This document shows, one piece after another, positions 6,608 through 11,748 of a DNA stretch of 11,748 nt. The stretch comes from an uncultured bacterium (GTDB taxonomy: Bacteria > Bacillota_I > Bacilli_A > RF39 > UBA660). The position numbers and the translations under genes are program-made. The stretch covers positions 1 through 11,748 of the forward strand of contig CASEAD010000178.1 in assembly GCA_949285775.1 (NCBI GenBank), given 5' to 3'. The notes beneath the pieces are model-generated. The model worked only from the letters and a program-made list of their open reading frames with translations, was not told where the DNA came from and did no database searches. Each line of letters begins with the position of its first letter. The first letter of the stretch is position 1.

Positions 6608-6651
6608 AAAAAGAATAAGAAACGTGATATACTAAATATGGTGGTGATGTA

Positions 6652-7311
6652 ATGACATATAAGATAGTTTTAGTAGAAGATGAGAAAGATTTAAATGATT
6701 TAATTAAAATGTATTTAGAAAAAGCTGGATACGAGGTTATTAGTTATTTAAATGGAACAGATGCAATTAAGAATACTAAGATTGATGCTCATTTATGGAT
6801 ATTAGATATTATGTTATCTGATGATATAAGTGGATATGACATTATCAAGGAGATAAGAAAAACTAATGAGGTTATTCCAGTAATTTTTACTAGTGCTAGA
6901 GATCAGGATTTAGATAAGATTATTGGTTTGGAACTTGGTAGTGATGATTACATAACAAAGCCATATTCACCCAAAGAGTTAGTTTTAAGGGTTAATAATA
7001 TTATTAAAAGAGTTTATGCCAATGATTCAAAAAAAGTTACTTATGATAAGTATGTTATTGATATTGAGAAGAGAACTGTATTCTTAGATGATAAAGAGAT
7101 TGTTTTAACTACTTTAGAGTTCGATTTGTTGTATATGTTTATTAGTAATAAGAATAAATCTTTCTCAAGAGAAGATATTTTGAATATTATTTGGGGAAGT
7201 GATTATTTTGGAACTGATAGAGTGGTTGATGATTTAGTTAGACGTCTTAGGAAGAAAATGTCTAAGCTTAATATTAATACTATTTATGGATATGGGTATA
7301 GATTGGTATGA
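6652..7311 (+). CDS. OmpR/PhoB-family response regulator
   Basis: DNA-binding regulator of a two-component system, 219 residues, the normal family length. The receiver domain (1-118) has the acidic pocket E9/D10, phosphoacceptor D52 (LWILDIMLSDD), T80 and K103 (ITKPYSPKEL). The winged-helix output domain (about 125-219) has the family pattern LTTLEFDLLYMF, SREDILNIIWG, VVDDLVRRLRKKM and the terminal IYGYGYRLV hairpin. ATG 6652 follows GGTGGTGA (6640-6647). Its stop codon overlaps the start of the sensor kinase, so the two are translationally coupled partners. Target genes are unknown; the phased repeats at 6511-6537 suggest self-regulation. Confidence 0.93.
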   Translation: MTYKIVLVEDEKDLNDLIKMYLEKAGYEVISYLNGTDAIKNTKIDAHLWILDIMLSDDISGYDIIKEIRKTNEVIPVIFTSARDQDLDKIIGLELGSDDYITKPYSPKELVLRVNNIIKRVYANDSKKVTYDKYVIDIEKRTVFLDDKEIVLTTLEFDLLYMFISNKNKSFSREDILNIIWGSDYFGTDRVVDDLVRRLRKKMSKLNINTIYGYGYRLV

Positions 7312-8603
7312 ATCATATAAAGTTAACGGAACAACTACTTTTAATATGTATTGCTATTATAGGAATTATTATTATTTCATTAGGTGTTGTGCTTCCTAAT
7401 AATTTGATTCCTATATATGAGTCTAATGTGTATAGTTATTTGAGAGAACCTTTGATTTTAGTTAATAATGAGGAGGATATTAGTAATAATTCTATTAACA
7501 CAGAGATTGCTTATATTTATATTAGTACGATATTAGATACTAATATTGTTAAGATATCGGATAATATGAGTAGTATTATTGATATTGGTGATGTTGATAT
7601 GCTTTTGGATAATATTGATTTCGATAGTGGTAATGGAAAGTTTAAATATAAGATGAGAACTTATTATTATGTTACTTCTGTAGATTCTAATCAGATGAAG
7701 GTTGCAATTACCAATGATGAGTATGTTAATGAAATGAAAAAGTCTATATACGCGATTATTTTTAGAATAGTTGGTATAACTTTAGTATTGGTATCATTTT
7801 TGATGGTTTTGTGGTCTACTAAGTTGGTTAGAAGAATAAAGAGGTTAAAAGATAAGGTTGATAATATTAATAATGATAAATATGATCATAAGCTAGAATT
7901 TTCTTATAAAGATGAATTATATACGTTAGATACTGCTATTGAGAATATGCGTGTCTATTTAAAGGAACAAGAAGAATATAAGAATCAAATGTATCAAAAT
8001 ATTTCTCACGACTTTAAAACTCCTATTACTGTGATGGAATCTTACATAGAGGCTAGTGAAGATGGTACGACTACTAAAGAAAAGACTTTAGAGGTTATTA
8101 AGGAACAATTGAAAAAATTAGAAATAAAAGTTCACTCCTTATTATATTTAAATAAATTAAATTATTTTCGGGATAGGCGGGATAATTTGAACGTAACTTA
8201 TGATGTTAGCTTGATAATTAATGCAGCAGTTGATAAGTTTAAAATGACGCGTCCTGATGTTGAATTTGTCCTTGATATTGATAAAAAGAGTACTGTTTTT
8301 AGAGGAAGCGCTGATATGTGGGAAGCTATAATTGATAATATTCTTAATAATTTTATAAGATACGCAAAGAAAAAAGTTAAGATAACTGTAAAAAATAATA
8401 AGATAATTTTGTATAACGATGGTGAAAACATTGATGAAAATGTATTAAATAACATATTTACTCCATATGAAAAGGGGGTTAATGGTGTGTTTGGATTAGG
8501 TTTATCTATAGTTGAGAAAACTCTACATTTCTTGGACTATGATATATCTATTGAAAATGTTAAGAACGGTGTAAAATTTATAATTTATGAACAAAGGAAA
8601 TAG
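7308..8603 (+). CDS. HAMP-domain sensor histidine kinase
   Basis: Membrane sensor kinase of 431 residues, partner of the preceding regulator (ATGA overlap of 4 bp). TM1 is about 9-30 and TM2 about 147-169, enclosing an extracytoplasmic sensor domain of about 115 residues with no recognised motif. A HAMP linker (about 171-222) follows. The H-box is NISHDFKTPI with phosphoacceptor H234. The ATPase domain has the N-box IIDNILNNFIRYAK (N344/N347/N348 region), a G1 box reduced to NDGENI (370-375) and a G2 box GVFGLGLSIV (393-402). Unlike the hybrid kinase at 4661, the phosphoacceptor and G2 glycines are present, so it should be active. The last codons form the left arm of the terminator. The signal sensed cannot be inferred. 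Confidence 0.92.
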   Translation: MNHIKLTEQLLLICIAIIGIIIISLGVVLPNNLIPIYESNVYSYLREPLILVNNEEDISNNSINTEIAYIYISTILDTNIVKISDNMSSIIDIGDVDMLLDNIDFDSGNGKFKYKMRTYYYVTSVDSNQMKVAITNDEYVNEMKKSIYAIIFRIVGITLVLVSFLMVLWSTKLVRRIKRLKDKVDNINNDKYDHKLEFSYKDELYTLDTAIENMRVYLKEQEEYKNQMYQNISHDFKTPITVMESYIEASEDGTTTKEKTLEVIKEQLKKLEIKVHSLLYLNKLNYFRDRRDNLNVTYDVSLIINAAVDKFKMTRPDVEFVLDIDKKSTVFRGSADMWEAIIDNILNNFIRYAKKKVKITVKNNKIILYNDGENIDENVLNNIFTPYEKGVNGVFGLGLSIVEKTLHFLDYDISIENVKNGVKFIIYEQRK

Positions 8604-8624
8604 CTTTACTCCCTATTTCCTTTT
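8593..8624 (+). terminator. Terminator of the two-component operon
   Basis: AAAGGAAATAG (8593-8603) pairs perfectly with CTATTTCCTTT (8613-8623) around a 9-nt loop, followed by a T-rich run. The left arm includes the kinase stop codon. Confidence 0.85.
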
Positions 8625-8629
8625 ATTTT

Positions 8630-8664
8630 AAAAGAACTATTTTTTGTGATTTAATAGTTCTTTT
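8630..8664 (-). terminator. Terminator of the minus-strand CmpB-like gene
   Basis: AAAAGAACTAT (8630-8640) pairs perfectly with ATAGTTCTTTT (8654-8664) around a 13-nt loop. On the minus strand the stem ends in a short T run, and the gene's TAG stop (8639-8637) lies inside it. It lies 5 bp from the opposing terminator, so the two convergent genes are cleanly separated. Confidence 0.75.
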
Positions 8665-9329
8665 ATTTTTTTTGTTTTTATTAGGGATTCTAGTTTGATT
8701 TGAGGGAAAGCATTGATAATTCTGTTTTGAAATATTTTGTGGTTATTCTTTAATATTTCTTTAACTGCTTTTCTTATTTCTATTGTGGAGTCTTTTATTT
8801 CTATGTTGTTTACAGTAGTTTTTAGGGTGTTTATGATATTACAAGATATTATTATGTCTGTTAGGAAAAATAACAGGCCTATTATGGATATTATATATAA
8901 TGCTATGGTACTTAGTTTTCCTACTAATAGGGTAACAAAAGGATTAATTACATATAAGACTACAATACTTGCTATTCCAAATAGAAGAGCGTTATAGCCA
9001 CATATTCTTCCATTTAGGTTAAACTTTTTGTTACTATAGTCCCACCATCTTGCTTTAAATATTTTTTCCATTAGGTAACTTGTAATATATTCTAATATTG
9101 AACATAGGAACATTGACATTATAAATACTGTTAGAATATTATCTTTATATTGTTCTAGATATAATATTATTATTAAGGCTCCAAAGCCATATATGGGGCA
9201 ATAAGGGCCTAGTAAAAAGCCTCTATTAACAAATTTTTTAGTGTATATATAGATATGAGCACTTTCTAATATCCAACCTAATATCGAATAAATTAAGAAT
9301 AGTAAAAAATAATTTAAAAATATTGTCAT
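8637..9329 (-). CDS. CmpB-like putative ABC transporter permease (PF06541 type membrane protein)
   Basis: Integral membrane protein of 230 residues with about five hydrophobic segments (near 5-22, 40-58, 65-85, 112-130 and 140-162) and a charged C-terminal tail of about 60 residues. It carries the conserved blocks of the family named putative ABC-transporter type IV (CmpB/DUF1113): NRGFLLGPYCPIYGFGAL (35-52), LEYITSYLMEKIF (79-91), RWWDYS (94-99) and FNLNGRIC (103-110). The transporter role is a family label; substrate and partner ATPase are unknown and none is nearby. ATG 9329 follows AGGAAG (9342-9337) by 7 nt. It is the only host gene in the window against the prevailing direction, transcribed alone from its own promoter and divergent from thyX. 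Confidence 0.85.
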   Translation of the reverse strand: MTIFLNYFLLFLIYSILGWILESAHIYIYTKKFVNRGFLLGPYCPIYGFGALIIILYLEQYKDNILTVFIMSMFLCSILEYITSYLMEKIFKARWWDYSNKKFNLNGRICGYNALLFGIASIVVLYVINPFVTLLVGKLSTIALYIISIIGLLFFLTDIIISCNIINTLKTTVNNIEIKDSTIEIRKAVKEILKNNHKIFQNRIINAFPQIKLESLIKTKKIKELLNHKK

Positions 9330-9370
9330 ATTAACACTTCCTGACTAATTAAGTATATCAAAAAAAATAT

Positions 9371-9379
9371 ATTATATCA
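9371..9379 (-). promoter_or_regulatory. Extended -10 promoter of the CmpB-like gene
   Basis: On the minus strand the sequence is TGATATAAT, a perfect extended -10 (TGnTATAAT). No good -35 is found at the usual distance, which extended -10 promoters can tolerate. It lies in the 199-bp divergent region 9330-9528. Confidence 0.55.
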
Positions 9380-9494
9380 AGCATAATATTATTAACACCT
9401 AGTTACTGCTGTTGTATGAATATAATAAAAATTATTTAACTATTTATTAATTTGATTGCTTTTTGTTAATTATGAAATTTTAATTATAGTAGTG

Positions 9495-9503
9495 TGCTAT
9501 AAT
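9495..9503 (+). promoter_or_regulatory. Extended -10 promoter of the thyX-tmk operon
   Basis: TGCTATAAT (9495-9503) is a perfect extended -10 with no clear -35. Transcription would start near 9510, leaving a leader of about 19 nt. The direct repeat TTAATTAT at 9466 and 9480 lies upstream and may or may not matter. Confidence 0.55.
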
Positions 9504-9514
9504 TTTTATTGTAG

Positions 9515-9520
9515 AAAGAG
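9515..9520 (+). promoter_or_regulatory. Ribosome-binding site that favours ATG 9529 for thyX
   Basis: AAAGAG lies 8 nt before ATG 9529. The in-frame GTG at 9520 overlaps this site and has no ribosome site of its own. Confidence 0.6.
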
Positions 9521-9528
9521 TGATAAAG

Positions 9529-10911
9529 ATGGAAGTAAGATTATTAGGAAATACGAGTGAAGAGTTTATTAAGGGGCAAGTTAAGATAGTTGCTACAGCA
9601 GGAAGATTGACTTGGTTTAAAGGGGATGTTTTTCAAGTTAATAATAAAGATACTAGTTATGAGGATGATATTAAATATATAGAAAGAATTATTTCTTTGG
9701 GGCATAATTCTATAACAGATCATGATTATTTGGTATTTGGGATTAAGGATGTAAGTCCTATTATAGAGCAGATACTTATAGAGGAGAGATTTTCTTCTTT
9801 TACTATAAAATCTAGGAGAGAAGTTAATTTTAAAGATGCGGGGTTTTATATTCCTGATTTTCATTATGAAGATGGTAGTATTCATAAGGATAATGAATAT
9901 TTAAAGAAGTGTTATGCTAATCATATGAATAATTTATTTGATAGTTATTCTAGGTTTATAGATAATGGTATTCCTAAGGAAGATGCTAGATTTTTATTAC
10001 CATATTGTTTTAATAGTAATATTATTATGGGGATTGATGCTCATGTTTTAATGAATATGATAGTTAGTTTTACTAAGGGTAAATATAGTAATATAGGGGA
10101 AGTTAAGGAATTTGGTAATAGGTTGTATGCTATTATGGAGAATAGGGTACCATATTTAAAGAAGTTTATTGATAATAGTAAAGTTATAGATAAAGATTTA
10201 GTTAGGGAAGAATTAATTAATTCTGTTGGTGATGAATATTCTAGAATTATAGATAAACCTAAGATGTTATCTTGTCCTGTAGATGTAGATGGTAGTATTT
10301 TTATATCTGCAATTATGAGGGTATATGGATGTGATTATGATAAGGCTAGTAAGATCTATTATGATAAGGTTATTGATGATATGGAATTGAAGAATAAATT
10401 AATAAGGTTAATAAATATTAACAAGGAAGAATTAAAGCAAGTTAATTTTAGATATCAGATTCCTATTACGTATGCATCTCTTACGCATTTAACTAGGCAT
10501 CGTACTCTTGATTTATTGATACCTGATTCTTTTATGGAGAAGGGATATGATTTAAGATATAGAGAGATATTTATGGAGAATGAAGGTATATATCGTTGGT
10601 TTAAGAATTTGGGGGTAAGGGATGAGGATTTAATATATTTTCATTTATCTGGTAATATGGTAAATGTTATTTGTAATATAGATGGGGCTTCTTTAGAACA
10701 TTTTGCTAGTTTAAGATGTTGTAATAGGGCACAATGGGAAATAAGAAATATTGCTAATGAGATGGTTAATTTGGTAAGGGATAGATCGTTTTATTTTAGT
10801 AGTATTTTGGGGCCTAGTTGTGAAGTATATAGACGTTGTAATGAAGGTAAGAAGTCTTGTGGTAAGATTAAGAAGTTAATTAATGAGGATAAGGAAAAGT
10901 TAAGTAATTAA
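9529..10911 (+). CDS. thyX: FAD-dependent thymidylate synthase ThyX, long two-domain form
   Basis: ThyX makes dTMP from dUMP using methylenetetrahydrofolate, FAD and NADPH. This protein has 460 residues, about twice the usual 220-250, and reads as two ThyX-like halves. The N-half has GHNSITDHDYLVFGI (58-72), a motif region ERFSSFTIKSRREV (86-99) and EDARFLLP (151-158). The C-half has LTRHRTLDLLIPD (321-333), NIDGASLEHFASLRCCNRAQ (383-402) and WEIRNIA (403-409). Against the signature RHRxxSxNExSxRY, the N-half keeps R87, S90, S95 and R97 but has E85/E86 for the first R and H. The C-half keeps R323-H324-R325 but has Asp or hydrophobic residues at the later positions, and it alone keeps the AQWEIR block. 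A composite active site is inferred. No thyA is seen here. It is followed after 12 bp by tmk, next in the pathway. The ATG 9529 start is chosen on its ribosome site. Confidence 0.88.
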   Translation: MEVRLLGNTSEEFIKGQVKIVATAGRLTWFKGDVFQVNNKDTSYEDDIKYIERIISLGHNSITDHDYLVFGIKDVSPIIEQILIEERFSSFTIKSRREVNFKDAGFYIPDFHYEDGSIHKDNEYLKKCYANHMNNLFDSYSRFIDNGIPKEDARFLLPYCFNSNIIMGIDAHVLMNMIVSFTKGKYSNIGEVKEFGNRLYAIMENRVPYLKKFIDNSKVIDKDLVREELINSVGDEYSRIIDKPKMLSCPVDVDGSIFISAIMRVYGCDYDKASKIYYDKVIDDMELKNKLIRLININKEELKQVNFRYQIPITYASLTHLTRHRTLDLLIPDSFMEKGYDLRYREIFMENEGIYRWFKNLGVRDEDLIYFHLSGNMVNVICNIDGASLEHFASLRCCNRAQWEIRNIANEMVNLVRDRSFYFSSILGPSCEVYRRCNEGKKSCGKIKKLINEDKEKLSN

Positions 10912-10923
10912 GGGTGATAATAT

Positions 10924-11622
10924 ATGTGTGGTAAGTTAATAGTTATTGAAGGTACTGATTGTTCTGGTAAGGAGACGCAAACTAAGTTATTAGTAAGTAA
11001 ATTGATTAAGGATGGTTATAAGGTTGGTACTATGTCTTTTCCTGTATATGATAGTCCTACTGGAAGAATTATTGGGGCATGTTTATTGGGAAAGCCTGAT
11101 ATGTGTAGGAAATATCTTAAAGAAGAAGTTAGTTTCTTTAAAGAAGGGGGAGGAAATATTGATCCAATAGTTGCCTGTGATTTTTATGTTGCTGATAGGA
11201 GATATAATTTACCTAAGTTATTAGAGTTACTTAATAATAATGATATTGTTATTTTAGATAGGTATGTAACATCTAACATGGCACATAGAGGGGGATTGAT
11301 AGATAATAAAGAAGAAAGACTTAAGATATATAAGAAAATAGAATTATTAGAGTATGATATTAATGAGTTGCCTCGTCCAGATGAAATTTATTTGTTATAT
11401 TTACCATATAAATATTCTTATGAATTAAAGATGAAGAGAGATGAAGAATTAGATAGTGCTGAGAGTAATGAGAATTATATGCGTAGGGGAGAAGAGGCTT
11501 ATTTAGAGCTTGCAAATATATATAATTTTGATATCATTAATTGTTATGATAGTAATGGTATAAAAAATATAGAGGATATAAATAATGATTTATATAGGCG
11601 AGTTAAAAGAAAGATAAAATAG
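10924..11622 (+). CDS. tmk: Thymidylate (dTMP) kinase
   Basis: Cytoplasmic kinase that phosphorylates dTMP to dTDP with ATP, the step after ThyX, 232 residues. The P-loop reads EGTDCSGKETQT (9-20), of the GxDxxGK form typical of dTMP kinases, and the LDRYVTSNMA block (111-120) is the conserved DRY motif that binds the nucleotide. LPRPDEIYLL (149-158) matches the family's P-D core strand, and the region around 165-192 (Lys/Arg-rich with NYMRRG) corresponds to the LID. An insert around residues 58-85 (GKPDMCRKYLKEEVSFFKEG) makes it slightly longer than the typical E. coli-type enzyme of about 210. ATG 10924 is 12 bp after the thyX stop, with GGGTGA (10912-10917) as its ribosome site. It shares the thyX promoter. 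Confidence 0.92.
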   Translation: MCGKLIVIEGTDCSGKETQTKLLVSKLIKDGYKVGTMSFPVYDSPTGRIIGACLLGKPDMCRKYLKEEVSFFKEGGGNIDPIVACDFYVADRRYNLPKLLELLNNNDIVILDRYVTSNMAHRGGLIDNKEERLKIYKKIELLEYDINELPRPDEIYLLYLPYKYSYELKMKRDEELDSAESNENYMRRGEEAYLELANIYNFDIINCYDSNGIKNIEDINNDLYRRVKRKIK

Positions 11623-11646
11623 TTTTAATAAGGCTATTTCTTTTTT
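11617..11646 (+). terminator. Probable terminator of the thyX-tmk operon
   Basis: AAATAG (11617-11622, ending in the tmk stop) pairs with CTATTT (11634-11639), followed by C and six T. The stem is short with an 11-nt loop, so it is only moderately convincing. Confidence 0.5.
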
Positions 11647-11659
11647 GATAGAATTAGGT

Positions 11660-11665
11660 TATAAT
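11660..11665 (+). promoter_or_regulatory. Candidate -10 box of the last gene
   Basis: TATAAT lies 33 bp before the ATG at 11693. No good -35 stands 16-18 bp upstream; TTGATA at 11645-11650 is too close for this box. It could instead serve TATAGA (11669-11674) at 18 bp. Confidence 0.35.
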
Positions 11666-11692
11666 TGTTATAGAAATAGAAGGAGTGATATT

Positions 11693-11748
11693 ATGCTAAA
11701 TTACTTAAAAGTTAACGGGGGGGGGCAGTTTAATCTAAATCCTTATAA
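11693..11748 (+). CDS. Start of an unidentified gene with a poly-G tract (cut by window edge)
   Basis: ATG 11693 follows a strong ribosome site AAGGAGTGA (11680-11688) at good spacing. Eighteen codons are visible: MLNYLKVNGGGQFNLNPY. Codons 9-11 (three glycines) are encoded by nine consecutive G residues. I do not recognise the protein, and there is too little to name a domain. The ribosome site and placement after a terminator and -10 box make a real gene likely. The G tract means that the reading frame after codon 11 depends on tract length, so an assembly error or natural length variation would change the product. Confidence 0.65.
   Translation, partial: MLNYLKVNGGGQFNLNPY
11717..11725 (+). 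repeat. Nine-base G homopolymer
   Basis: G9 is the longest G run in an otherwise roughly 30% G+C window and lies within the first 11 codons of an open frame. Such tracts are prone to slippage during replication. Confidence 0.9.

Noticed and set aside
6625..6633. Extended -10 (TGATATACT) just before the response regulator.
   Set aside because: Transcription would start inside the ribosome site and there is no -35.
9466..9487. TTAATTAT direct repeat upstream of the thyX promoter.
   Set aside because: Only eight A/T bases, expected by chance in such AT-rich intergenic DNA.
8198..9885. Antisense open frames within the sensor kinase, CmpB-like and thyX genes.
   Set aside because: They lack ribosome sites and recognisable motifs and lie opposite well-supported genes; they are by-products of AT-rich coding sequence.
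1..11748. CRISPR arrays, tRNA or rRNA genes, prophage or defence-system genes.
   Set aside because: No regularly spaced repeats, tRNA-like cloverleaf with a conserved T-loop, rRNA segments, or recognisable phage or defence proteins were found.

Overview
The window comes from a very AT-rich (about 30% G+C by eye) Gram-positive-type bacterium, most likely a member of the Bacillota/Bacilli, possibly one of the uncultured gut lineages. The evidence is strong AGGAGG-like ribosome sites, near-consensus sigma-A promoters with 17-bp spacers, GTG starts, TGA used as a stop, secreted PcsB/CwlO-like peptidoglycan hydrolases and a CmpB-type membrane protein. No taxonomic marker pins it further. The plus strand has clearly more G than C, even across the one host gene read from the minus strand. 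This suggests that the plus strand is the replicative leading strand. The exception is the left 0.7 kb.

Layout. (1) 1-713: the 5' part of an insertion sequence with an IS1202/ISNCY-like transposase read leftward off the window edge, with its own promoter and a palindrome at its start. (2) 760-4405: two paralogous secreted peptidoglycan hydrolases (PcsB-like coiled coil plus M23 domain) on either side of ruvB, each of the three genes having its own promoter. (3) 4426-4627: an intergenic stretch holding a promoter and a candidate structured RNA whose helices tile into a four-way junction; it ends in a terminator-like hairpin. (4) 4661-6484: a hybrid sensor kinase whose H-box histidine is replaced by tyrosine. 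(5) 6511-8624: a two-component pair (OmpR-type regulator and HAMP sensor kinase, overlapping by 4 bp), preceded by phased repeats and a possible 7-codon leader peptide. (6) 8630-9379: a CmpB-like membrane protein on the minus strand, facing the two-component pair through back-to-back terminators. (7) 9495-11646: a thymidylate operon, an unusually long ThyX followed by dTMP kinase. (8) 11693-end: the start of an unidentified gene with a nine-G tract at codons 9-11.

How the parts fit: thyX and tmk carry out successive steps (dUMP to dTMP to dTDP). ruvB supplies the motor for Holliday-junction branch migration. The two hydrolases probably act in cell-wall remodelling or division. The two sensor systems lie next to each other but have separate promoters, so a functional link between them is only a possibility.

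The most interesting points are the ThyX, in which the two halves of an apparent internal duplication keep complementary parts of the active-site motif; the unidentified structured RNA; the apparent pseudokinase; and the poly-G tract.
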